Translations under genes and position numbers: made by a program
Assembly (NCBI GenBank): GCA_003153335.1
Contig: PLYG01000223.1
Location: 8,357 to 15,392, forward strand
Length of the DNA: 7,036 nt
Source of the DNA: Betaproteobacteria bacterium
GTDB taxonomy: Bacteria; Pseudomonadota; Gammaproteobacteria; Burkholderiales; Casimicrobiaceae
Reading direction: 5' to 3'
The notes under the pieces: generated by a model
The model's input: only the letters and a program-made list of their open reading frames with translations
Told to the model about the DNA's origin: nothing
Database searches by the model: none
In this document: piece after piece, positions 1-6,289 of the stretch
How the letters are laid out: each line of letters starts with the position of its first letter
Position numbering within the stretch: the stretch's first letter is position 1

Positions 1-887
1 GCGGTCGTGCCACCCATGTCGAAGGTGATGATTTTCGGCAGATTCTTTGCGCGTGCGAGCGCCTGCGCGCCCACGACGCCTCCGGCCGGACCCGATTCAA
101 TGATGTTCATCGGTCGTTCAGCGGCGGCGGTGTCCGTGGTGAGACCGCCGTTCGACTGCATCAGCAACAGGCGTGCCGGAATGCCTGCATCATCGAGGCC
201 TTTGCGCAGTGCCCGCAGATAACCAGCGACGATGGGCATCACGTAGGCGTTCACCACCGTGGTCGAAGTTCGCTCATACTCCTTTATCTCCGGCAGAACC
301 TCGTACGAGATGCTCAGCGGAATGTCCGGTGCCTTCTTGCGGATAATGTTCTTGATCGTCAGCTCGTGCGCTGGATTGATGAACGAATTGAGCAGACACA
401 CCGCAATCGTCTCGACCCCCTCGGCCAGCAATGCGTCGACCTGTCGCTCGGCGTCCTGCGGATCGAGCGCGCGCTCGACGCGCCCGTTGGCGTCGATCCG
501 CTCATCGACAACCTTGCGCAGGTACCGCTCGACCAATGGCGCAGGCTTGGTCCATGCCATGTCGTAGAGCCGCGGCATACGGAGCGTGCGTATCTCCAGC
601 ACGTCCCGGAAGCCCTTGGTCGTGATCAGGCCGACGCGCGCGCCCTTGTGCTCGATAATGGCGTTCGACGCGACAGTTGTGCCGTGGCGGATCTCCTCGA
701 TCGCGCCGCCACCGAGGCCGCTCTCCTGGAACACCTCGGCGAGGCCTTCGACAATCGCTTGCGCGTAGTTCTCGATGCTCGACGAGATCTTCTTGGTGTG
801 TATCATGCCGTCCGAGCCGAGCAGCACGATGTCGGTGAATGTGCCGCCGATGTCGATGCCGACGCGATAAGTGATCATGGCGCTCAC
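1..887 (-). CDS. hyuA: Hydantoinase/oxoprolinase subunit A (HyuA family), partial, 3' end outside window
   Basis: This is the ATP-binding subunit of the hydantoinase/oxoprolinase family, cytoplasmic enzymes that couple ATP hydrolysis to opening of cyclic amides such as hydantoins or 5-oxoproline. About 292-295 of the usual roughly 680-700 residues are present. Counting from the ATG at 878, visible motifs are the phosphate-binding DIGGTFTD (9-16), HGTTVASNAIIE (65-76), FRDVLEI (90-96), EYERTSTTVVNAYV (200-213), QSNGG (241-245), ESGPAGGV (261-268) and FDMGGTT (286-292, at the edge). The frame is open throughout. Two in-frame starts are possible. GTG at 887 overlaps the hyuB stop as GTGA and has GGGGAG about 6 nt upstream, so I prefer it; ATG at 878 lies 13 nt from the same Shine-Dalgarno. 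The arrangement implies co-translation with hyuB. The family is certain, but the substrate (N-methylhydantoin, oxoproline, another imide) cannot be decided. Confidence 0.95.
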   Translation of the reverse strand, partial: MSAMITYRVGIDIGGTFTDIVLLGSDGMIHTKKISSSIENYAQAIVEGLAEVFQESGLGGGAIEEIRHGTTVASNAIIEHKGARVGLITTKGFRDVLEIRTLRMPRLYDMAWTKPAPLVERYLRKVVDERIDANGRVERALDPQDAERQVDALLAEGVETIAVCLLNSFINPAHELTIKNIIRKKAPDIPLSISYEVLPEIKEYERTSTTVVNAYVMPIVAGYLRALRKGLDDAGIPARLLLMQSNGGLTTDTAAAERPMNIIESGPAGGVVGAQALARAKNLPKIITFDMGGTT

Positions 888-2680
888 TTGACTCTCCCCG
901 GAACAGGCACCGGATCATGCCATTGCACCTTCGGCGCCTGGAGCCAACCGCGCACCGCCCGCATCTCGGCACGGCGTTTCGCCGTAGCCGTGGCGTCGAC
1001 GCTCCAGCGCGCCGTGTCGACAACCACGCCGTAATCAGTTTCAGCCTTGGCCGCGGAAAGCAGCTCGTTGCGCACGTCTCTGAGCACGGCGACAGGATCG
1101 CGCTCAAGTGGATCTCCCCAGCCTCCGGCGCCGGCGAGCACATGCCGGAAAATGTCGCCCTTCTTGATGTTCATCGTGAACTTGCCGGGGAGCACGCGAT
1201 TCTCTGTCCCGGGATTCAGGTAGTTCTCCGACGGTTGACCGGGGCTTCCGCCATAAAGGCCGAATGGGCGATGATCGCGACGGTCCGAACGGACCTGCAG
1301 CACGCCTTCGGTTTCGTTGAAACGGTAGTCCCGCCGAAACGGTACGCCGCCGCGGTATTTGCCTGCGCCGGCTTTGTCCGCGACGAACTCGTAGGCAAGC
1401 AGCGAGATCGGATGCTCCGCCTCCGTCACCTCGATGGAGTGCGAAGCCATGTTGGCGAACATGTGCGAGTTGCCGTCGAGCCCATCGGCCCATGGCCGTG
1501 CACCCCATGCGCCGCAGGTGAAGTCGACGTAAATGAACGGCTTGCGATCTGCGTAGTAGCCGCCGATGGAAATGCCGGTGTTGCCGCCATCTCCTGCCGC
1601 TTTGACTTTATCGGGCAGCATCATCGCCAGCGCGCCGAACATGCAATCGACCATGCGGAAGCCGGTGAGTCCGCGCGCGGCGCACGCCGCCGGCAGCACC
1701 CCGTTGCCGACGGTTCCGGGCGGACAGATCACCTCGATCGCGCGAAACACACCTTCGTTGTTCGGGATGCCCTGCGGCAGCACCGAGCGCACGCCGGTAT
1801 ACGCCGCCGCTTTCGTATAGGAGAGCGTGTTATTGATGGCGCCGCGCACCTGCGGCGCTGTGCCTGTCCAGTCGACGACCATGTGGCCGCCTTGCTTTCT
1901 GATTGTCACGAACAGACGAATGGGCTTGCCGTAATCGACACCATCGTCGTCGATCCAGTCCTCGAAGCTCCATTCGCCGTCGGGCAGCGTCTCCAGCGCC
2001 GAGCGCGTCAAACGCTCGGCGTAGTCGACGGTCTCCTGCATGAAGTACTTCGTGTCTTCCGGCCCGTATTTCGCGACCAGCTCGGAGAACTGTTTCTCGG
2101 CGATATGACAGGCCGCAAGCTGCGCCCGCAGATCGCCGAACACGTGCACCGGCAGGCGGACGTTCTTCTCGATGATCGTCATCAACGTCTTGTTGAGCAC
2201 GCCCCGCTCGTAGAGCTTGAGCGGTGCGATGCGCAGCCCTTCGGCGTAGATTTCGGTCGAGTCCGAGGCATTGGAACCCGCAACCCGGCCGCCGACGTCG
2301 GTGTGGTGGCACACGGTGCAGGCGAACGCGAGCCGCTCGCCCTCGTGATAGAGCGGCTTGAAGACGAAAATGTCCGGAAGATGCATGCCGCCGTCGAACG
2401 GGTCGTTCATGATGAAGATGTCGCCGGGGGCTATGTCGTCGCGGTAGTGGCGCATGATCGCCTGCATCGCGGTCGGCACCGAGCCGAGGTGCCCGGGGAG
2501 CGTCAGGCCCTGCGCGACCAGCTTGCCGTCGGCGTCGGCGAACCCCGTCGAGTAGTCCATGTTGTCCTTGAGTACGCCCGAATAGGTGGTGCGAAAGACC
2601 GTCAGTGCCATCTCGTCGGCGATCGAGAAGATCGCGTTCTTAAACAGCTCGAAGGCAATAGGATCGTGGGTGTCGGACAT
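884..2680 (-). CDS. hyuB: Hydantoinase/oxoprolinase subunit B (HyuB family)
   Basis: This is a complete 598-residue partner subunit of HyuA, close to the usual size of stand-alone HyuB proteins (about 550-600). It belongs to the family that includes N-methylhydantoinase B, the B half of 5-oxoprolinase and the acetone carboxylase alpha subunit. Visible hallmarks are a DPIAFELFKNA start (6-16), MNDPFDGGMHLPD (91-103), the histidine-rich CHHTDVGG (124-131), STEIYAEGLR (141-150), a glycine-rich AGDGGNTGIS segment, and a C-terminal GAGGWGDP signature followed by a short helix. The HH/D cluster is likely metal-binding, inferred from the family. The ATG at 2680 is chosen because family similarity begins at once and an AGAGAAAG sequence lies just upstream; the open frame continues far upstream but that part reads as noise. 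Its stop overlaps the GTG start of hyuA. It is transcribed from the region shared with the divergent SelA-like gene. Confidence 0.96.
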   Translation of the reverse strand: MSDTHDPIAFELFKNAIFSIADEMALTVFRTTYSGVLKDNMDYSTGFADADGKLVAQGLTLPGHLGSVPTAMQAIMRHYRDDIAPGDIFIMNDPFDGGMHLPDIFVFKPLYHEGERLAFACTVCHHTDVGGRVAGSNASDSTEIYAEGLRIAPLKLYERGVLNKTLMTIIEKNVRLPVHVFGDLRAQLAACHIAEKQFSELVAKYGPEDTKYFMQETVDYAERLTRSALETLPDGEWSFEDWIDDDGVDYGKPIRLFVTIRKQGGHMVVDWTGTAPQVRGAINNTLSYTKAAAYTGVRSVLPQGIPNNEGVFRAIEVICPPGTVGNGVLPAACAARGLTGFRMVDCMFGALAMMLPDKVKAAGDGGNTGISIGGYYADRKPFIYVDFTCGAWGARPWADGLDGNSHMFANMASHSIEVTEAEHPISLLAYEFVADKAGAGKYRGGVPFRRDYRFNETEGVLQVRSDRRDHRPFGLYGGSPGQPSENYLNPGTENRVLPGKFTMNIKKGDIFRHVLAGAGGWGDPLERDPVAVLRDVRNELLSAAKAETDYGVVVDTARWSVDATATAKRRAEMRAVRGWLQAPKVQWHDPVPVPGRVK

Positions 2681-2711
2681 CGCGCGTGCTTTCTCTGAAT
2701 AGACGTCAGTA

Positions 2712-2720
2712 ATTTTATCA
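2712..2720 (-). promoter_or_regulatory. Putative extended -10 promoter element for hyuBA
   Basis: Read on the minus strand this is TGATAAAAT, an extended -10 element (TGn) with a TAAAAT hexamer that matches the sigma-70 consensus at 5 of 6 positions. No good -35 hexamer lies 16-18 nt upstream, which is common for extended -10 promoters or activator-dependent ones. Transcription would begin near 2705 and give a leader of about 25 nt containing the hyuB ribosome-binding site. This is a pattern match only. Confidence 0.4.
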
Positions 2721-2746
2721 CGGGTTAAATTTCGAACGGCCGCTTC

Positions 2747-2774
2747 GATTGACGAGTGTCGTATCCGGTTGACG
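2747..2774. repeat. Direct repeat G-N-TTGACG, 20 bp apart, in the divergent control region
   Basis: The octamer G-N-TTGACG occurs at 2747-2754 and again at 2767-2774, a 20-bp period equal to about two helical turns. The right copy contains the proposed -35 hexamer of the SelA-like gene. Both copies lie roughly 40-70 bp upstream of the proposed hyuBA start point, which is where an activator or a shared repressor could act on both units. No regulator gene is next to it in the window. The repeat is short and could be chance. Confidence 0.3.
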
Positions 2775-2797
2775 CACCGACCTGCTACCCGTAGCAT
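2769..2797 (+). promoter_or_regulatory. Putative sigma-70 promoter of the SelA-like gene, predicting a leaderless or near-leaderless mRNA
   Basis: TTGACG (2769-2774) and TAGCAT (2792-2797) are separated by exactly 17 nt; they match the -35 and -10 consensus at 5/6 and 4/6. The start point would fall at about 2804-2806, directly at the ATG at 2807. This fits the absence of any Shine-Dalgarno-like sequence before that ATG. It is inferred from sequence alone. Confidence 0.4.
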
Positions 2798-2806
2798 CTG
2801 CTGACC

Positions 2807-4024
2807 ATGCAGATTCACCGCAACGACGACATCTACGCGACACTGGGTGTGAAACGCAGAATTAATGCCGCAGGCACGCTGACGCGATTGGGTGGCGCCC
2901 TGATGGCACCCGAAGTGATCGACGCAATGGTCGCGGCGGCAGGGTCCTCGGTCGATATTGGCGAGCTGCAGGCTGCCGCGAGCCGCACGATCGCGCGCAT
3001 CACCGGCGCCGAGGCCGGGATCGTCACGACCGGCGCGGCGGCCGCCCTGACACTGGCCGCTGCCGCGAGCATGACCCGCTGGGATATCACAAAGATGGCG
3101 GCGCTGCCGCACGCGGACGGTTTTGCGCACGAAATCCTTCTGCCACGCACCCATCACACCGGCTACGCGCATGCGCTGCGCGCCGCCGGGGCACGGCTCG
3201 TCGATATCAGCCACAACGATCGCGGCACAGGCGCAGGCGTACGCGGCATCGAACCGTGGGAGATCGAGACGGCGATCACCTCGAAGACCGCGGCGTTCGC
3301 CTTTGCCGCCAACCCGACGAGCATCGGCGATCTGCCGACAGTCGTGTCGGTCTGCAAGGCGCGCGGCATTCCGGTCATCGTCGATGCGGCCGCGCAGTTG
3401 CCGCCCAAGTCGAACCTGTGCCGCTTTTTCGAGCTGGGCGCCGATCTCGTCGCCTTCTCGGGCGGCAAGGCAATCGGCGGACCGCAAGCCTCGGGCATTC
3501 TTGCCGGTCGTCGCGATCTCGTCGGTGCCGCGCTCGTTCAACAACTCGACATGGATGTCGCGCCGGAAACCTGGACGCCTCCCGACCTGATCGACCGCGC
3601 AGCGCTGAAGGGCGTGCCGCATCATGGCCTGGGGCGGGGCTTCAAGGTGGGCAAGGAAGAGATCGCCGGCCTACTCGTAGCCCTGGAGCGCTTCGCGAAT
3701 GCCGACGATGCGGCCGTCAATGCGGCCCTGGAAGCGCGACTCAAGCGCATCGCCGAGATGCTTGGCGGCCTGCCGGGAATCGGTACGCAATTGCTATCCG
3801 CGCGGGAGACGGGGCGCGTGCCGCAGCTCAGACTTGTGATTGATCCCGCCATGGCTCACATCGACGCGCTTGGCTTGAGCCGCGCGCTTCAAAGCGCCGA
3901 CTTGCCGGTGCATCTATCGGAGCGTTTCGCGCATCAAGGGGTCCTGATCATTGATCCACAGGCGTTGCGGGCGGAAGATGATGAAGAGGTGGTGGCGGCC
4001 GTGAAGCGGGTGGCACTCGCCTGA
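2807..4024 (+). CDS. SelA-like PLP-dependent enzyme (COG1921 type, fold type I)
   Basis: A complete 405-residue pyridoxal-phosphate enzyme related to SelA (selenocysteine synthase) and to D-glucosaminate-6-phosphate ammonia-lyase (DgaE). Seen in order are a RINAAGTLTRLGG start (18-30), ELQ plus TGAEAGIVTTGAAAALTLAAA (66-86) for cofactor phosphate binding, IVDAAAQLPP (191-200) with Asp193 likely pairing with the pyridine nitrogen, and FSGGKAIGGPQASG (217-230), in which Lys221 should be the Schiff-base lysine. It is shorter than true SelA (about 460 residues) and lacks the N-terminal tRNA-binding region, so a small-molecule lyase, epimerase or elimination role is far more likely than selenocysteine synthesis. 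The ATG at 2807 gives the family-typical N-terminus; no Shine-Dalgarno is seen, and the promoter abuts the ATG. Its divergence from hyuBA suggests joint work on a hydantoin- or lactam-derived amino acid, which is an inference. Automatic labels of selenium transferase or class V aminotransferase would be misleading. Confidence 0.9.
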   Translation: MQIHRNDDIYATLGVKRRINAAGTLTRLGGALMAPEVIDAMVAAAGSSVDIGELQAAASRTIARITGAEAGIVTTGAAAALTLAAAASMTRWDITKMAALPHADGFAHEILLPRTHHTGYAHALRAAGARLVDISHNDRGTGAGVRGIEPWEIETAITSKTAAFAFAANPTSIGDLPTVVSVCKARGIPVIVDAAAQLPPKSNLCRFFELGADLVAFSGGKAIGGPQASGILAGRRDLVGAALVQQLDMDVAPETWTPPDLIDRAALKGVPHHGLGRGFKVGKEEIAGLLVALERFANADDAAVNAALEARLKRIAEMLGGLPGIGTQLLSARETGRVPQLRLVIDPAMAHIDALGLSRALQSADLPVHLSERFAHQGVLIIDPQALRAEDDEEVVAAVKRVALA

Positions 4025-4025
4025 C

Positions 4026-4381
4026 GTGGCCAATCTGGATGCGGCTGAAGGACAGGAAATCCAGGCGCACAACACCGGGTATCCTCGACACGAGGAACAG
4101 TTGCTCGTTACCAGGCAAAGCGCTGATCGAATTCGATCGCCGGTAGCGGCTGGGCTGCCGGATCCCGGTGCGGAGTGCTGCCAATCACCGGCGGCCAGAT
4201 CGCCCGCACGGCTGGCTTTGCCGTGTCGCTCATGGGTGCGGGCACGAACACGACGGGCGTTATCCAGTGTGACCAACCCCGCGCTCTCGATCTTGGCGCA
4301 CGCCACGGTCGCAAGCTGGAAAGCGTGCCGGCGGCAATCATGGATGAGGTGCTGGCCAGGCTGGCCCCGCTGTTTGAGTGA
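4026..4381 (+). pseudogene. Remnant of a ChpB/PemK/MazF-family mRNA interferase toxin
   Basis: The clear part is 4175-4381. It reads VLPITGGQIARTAGFAVSLM, then GVIQCDQPRALDL, ARHGRKLE, and a closing helix MDEVLARLAPLFE before TGA. This is the C-terminal two-thirds of a ChpB/PemK-type endoribonuclease toxin, which cleaves mRNA within a type II toxin-antitoxin system. A second piece in a different frame, from 4026, reads VANLDAAEGQEIQ and resembles the N-terminal strand and loop (LDP..G.E..G) of the same family. The two pieces are in the right order, but 110 nt separate them where about 66 nt is expected, the frame changes, and a TGA sits at 4124. The first residues and any antitoxin gene are missing; the piece starts one base after the upstream stop codon. 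A GTG at 4175 could only make a 68-residue fragment without the N-terminal catalytic loop. The C-terminal assignment is firm; the N-terminal piece is moderately supported. Confidence 0.75.
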
Positions 4382-4548
4382 CGGGAGGGCAGGGATCGGC
4401 ACGAAACGCAATGGCAAGCAGGATCGCTCCTGGCCAGATTGCGCGACCGCACCGCCAACTGCTGACCGTACTTTAGGTTCGGCCCGTTGGGCAAAGTGTC
4501 TGATCGTCGATCCGAAGTTGGGGAATTACGCCCGGCAAGCGCCGCGTG
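4382..4548. other. Gene-free junction between the toxin remnant and the truncated regulator
   Basis: About 167 bp lie between two genes that converge and are both damaged. I find no recognisable reading frame on either strand, no tRNA-like structure, no insertion-sequence ends and no convincing hairpin followed by a T-run. It may be rearrangement debris joining the left hydantoinase block to the right TctC block. Confidence 0.5.
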
Positions 4549-5163
4549 TCAGTTGCGGCCCTTCCGCAATCGCCCCCGGCTCCGGCCGGGCGGCCCGAAG
4601 ACCTGGTCTACCAGCTCGCCAAGCTGCGGGGAGGTTCGTTTCTCGTTCCACACCAAGGAGAGAGGGACAGACTCGAGCGGGTCGCGCAGCGGTTTGAACT
4701 CCACGCCGGCCATCGCGAGCTTTCTGGCGTACTCGGGGAACAGTGCATAGCCCAGGCCGCTGGCCACGAATCCGAGCTGTGACGGGATCGAGGCGATCTC
4801 GTGCCCGATCCGCGGGGTGACCCCGGCGCGGCGATAGCCGGCGATGATCCGATCGAACTGGTGCGGCGTGACCGCGCGGGGCGGCAGGATGAGCGGCTCG
4901 GGGGCCAAGTCCGCCAAGGCGAGGTCGGTCTCGCCGAGGAATCGGTGGCCGGTCGGGAGGGCCACCACGAACCGGACGCGCTCCAGCGGCCGGATGCCCA
5001 GCGGCGGCGTTGCCTGGTCGTCCCAGACCAGCCCGGCATCGAGCCGACCGTCGAGGACCGCAGCAAGGATCTCGGCGGTGTGGGCCTCGGTGACGACGAT
5101 CTCGATCACGCCGCGCGACAGGCGATGCGCGTCCATGATCGAGGGCAGGACGCGGTCGGTCGT
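4549..5163 (-). pseudogene. LysR-type transcriptional regulator, 5'-truncated (effector domain only)
   Basis: The open minus-strand frame from 5163 to the TGA at 4549 encodes roughly the last 200 residues of a LysR-type regulator, a family normally about 300 residues long. The effector-binding domain is recognisable: RVLPSIMDAHRLS, then IEIVVTEAHTAEILAAVLDG with GRLDAGLVW, later VVALPTGHRFLG, and FVASGLGYALFPEYARKL near the C-terminus. A TGA lies immediately upstream at 5166-5164, only about 100 bp remain before tctC, and no winged helix-turn-helix is encoded in any frame there. About the first 100 residues, including all DNA-binding function, are therefore deleted. ATG at 5136 could still express an isolated 195-residue effector domain. 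Divergent placement next to tctC is the classic position for a regulator of that operon. It is probably a pseudogene; an assembly error is the alternative. Confidence 0.82.
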
Positions 5164-5243
5164 TCATTGGCAAATCGTATCAATAAAGCGTCAATTGCAT
5201 ATTGGAGAGGATCGTTCGGCAGGCCTACAGTTTCCGGCGTGCG

Positions 5244-5259
5244 GTTTCCCGCAGGAAAC
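5244..5259. repeat. Short inverted repeat just upstream of tctC
   Basis: GTTTCC (5244-5249) and GGAAAC (5254-5259) are perfect complements around the 4-nt loop CGCA. A second GTTTCC at 5230-5235 could pair with the same right arm instead. In RNA the hairpin would cover the AGGA that serves the alternative upstream tctC start at 5261, while leaving GGAGGG for the start at 5273 free. There is no T-run, so it is not a terminator. Confidence 0.45.
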
Positions 5260-5262
5260 GAT

Positions 5263-5268
5263 GGAGGG
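5263..5268 (+). promoter_or_regulatory. Ribosome-binding site that decides the tctC start
   Basis: GGAGGG lies 4 nt before the ATG at 5273. An in-frame ATG at 5261 precedes it with a weaker AGGA. The stronger site and the typical signal-peptide n-region (MRLR) favour 5273. Confidence 0.6.
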
Positions 5269-5272
5269 CACG

Positions 5273-6242
5273 ATGCGGCTACGTTACGCGGTTCTGGGCT
5301 TCCTGGGTTTCGCTTCGCTGTTCTTCGGCGCCTTGCCGGCGCTCGCGCAAGGGGAGTATCCGACGCAGATCATCCGCATCATCGTGCCGTTCCCGCCGGG
5401 CCAGATCTCGGACACGATCGCACGACTGGTCGGGGACAACCTGAAGACGGCGCTGGGGCAGCCGGTGTTGGTAGAGAACAAGCCCGGCCAGGCTGGCAGC
5501 ATCGGGGTAGGGGAAGCCTCGAGGGCTGCGCCGGACGGTTACACGCTGCTCCTCGGGGCGACCGCGGCGTTCGGTGCGAACACGTACCTGTACAAGAACA
5601 TCACCTACGATCCTCTTAAGCAGTTCACGCCGCTCACGCTGCTCTCCACCACGCGGCTGGTGCTGATGGTCGGCGCGCACGTGCCGGCGCGCACTCTCCC
5701 GGAACTCGTGAAGATCATGCGGGAGGAGCCCAATCGCCTGACCTACGCGTCCTTACGGCACGATCAGCCACATGACCATGGAGGCCTTCAGGCTGGCGAC
5801 CGGCGGCGGGGCGACGCACGTGCCGTTTCCGGAGATCGCGGCGTCCACGACCGCGATGCTGGGCGGCCACATCGACATGATGATCGACGCCGTCTTCACG
5901 GCGCACCAGTACTTCAAGGACGGCAGGATCCGGCCCCTCGCCGCGCCGATGCCGGTGCGCGACCCGCTGCTGCCGGAGATTCCGACGTTCGAGGAGCTCG
6001 GCTATACCGGCTTTGGGCACACCTCCTGGACCGCGATGTTCGTTCCCGCCGGTACGCCCCGCCCCATCGTCGACCGCCTCAACGCCGAGATCATCAAGGC
6101 AGTCAACAAACCCGAGGTGCGGCAGAAGCTGGAAGGCCTCAACGTCGTGACCTCGACCCCGGAGGAGGCGCAGAAGCTGATCCGTGACGAGTATTACTAC
6201 TGGGGCGACATCATCAAGCGGGCCGACATCAAAGTCGACTGA
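5273..6242 (+). pseudogene. tctC: TctC/Bug-family tricarboxylate transport receptor, frameshifted
   Basis: This is a periplasmic solute-binding protein of the tripartite tricarboxylate transporter (Bug) family, which captures carboxylates for a TctAB membrane partner not seen here. The N-terminus is a Sec signal peptide: MRLR, a hydrophobic core, and ALA at 23-25 before Gln26. Family motifs follow: IIRIIVPFPPG (33-43), ENKPGQAGSIG (68-78) and APDGYTLLLG (86-95). The frame is intact to Ser160 (5752), then shifts. The second half resumes at 5757 with GTISHMTMEAFRLATGGG, then VPFPEIAASTTAMLGGHIDMMID, VPAGTPRPIVDRLNAEI and a C-terminal helix ending at TGA 6242. Both halves together give about 321 residues, a normal family length. 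Relatives have a short loop of the type TYASSG-x-GT at the break, so a net loss of about 5 nt near 5753-5756 fits best. Unshifted reading would continue in nonsense to 6187. It is either a real inactivating mutation or a sequencing error; the family call is secure. Confidence 0.88.
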
Positions 6243-6289
6243 CCGGGCGCGAATCGCCCCCCATCCATCCAACATTCAAGGAATCCGTC

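Larger units (their letters stand above)
5164..5272. promoter_or_regulatory. Divergent control region between lysR remnant and tctC
   Basis: This AT-richer stretch is the expected site of a LysR-controlled promoter. It contains CAATA (5181-5185) facing TATTG (5200-5204) around a central CAATTG (5192-5197), a partly symmetrical arrangement of the kind LysR regulators bind, though it is not a strict match to a defined operator. No convincing -35/-10 pair stands out. Nearer tctC it carries a short inverted repeat (5244-5259) and two purine-rich ribosome-binding sequences. Confidence 0.4.

Noticed and set aside
366..1034. A 222-codon plus-strand open frame opposite hyuA
   Set aside because: It is the antisense shadow of hyuA; the minus strand carries all HyuA motifs.
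917..2698. A 593-codon open frame on the plus strand opposite hyuB
   Set aside because: It mirrors hyuB codon for codon in a high-GC gene, where stop codons are rare on the antisense strand. Its translation has no recognisable domain, while the minus strand is a clear HyuB.
2681..3625. Upstream in-frame extension of hyuB across the intergenic region
   Set aside because: The frame stays open, but the extra residues have no family similarity and run antisense through the PLP enzyme. The ATG at 2680 with its ribosome-binding site is the natural start.
2807..4024. Annotation as selenocysteine synthase (selA)
   Set aside because: The protein lacks the N-terminal tRNA-binding part and is about 55 residues shorter than SelA. 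No selB or selC lies nearby.
4382..4548. A rho-independent terminator for the convergent genes
   Set aside because: GC-rich self-complementary pieces exist, but none is followed by a T-run on either strand.
4844..6187. A single 447-codon plus-strand frame covering the lysR region and tctC
   Set aside because: Its first part is antisense to the LysR remnant and its end is out-of-frame reading after the tctC frameshift. Only 5273-5752 is real coding sequence in that frame.
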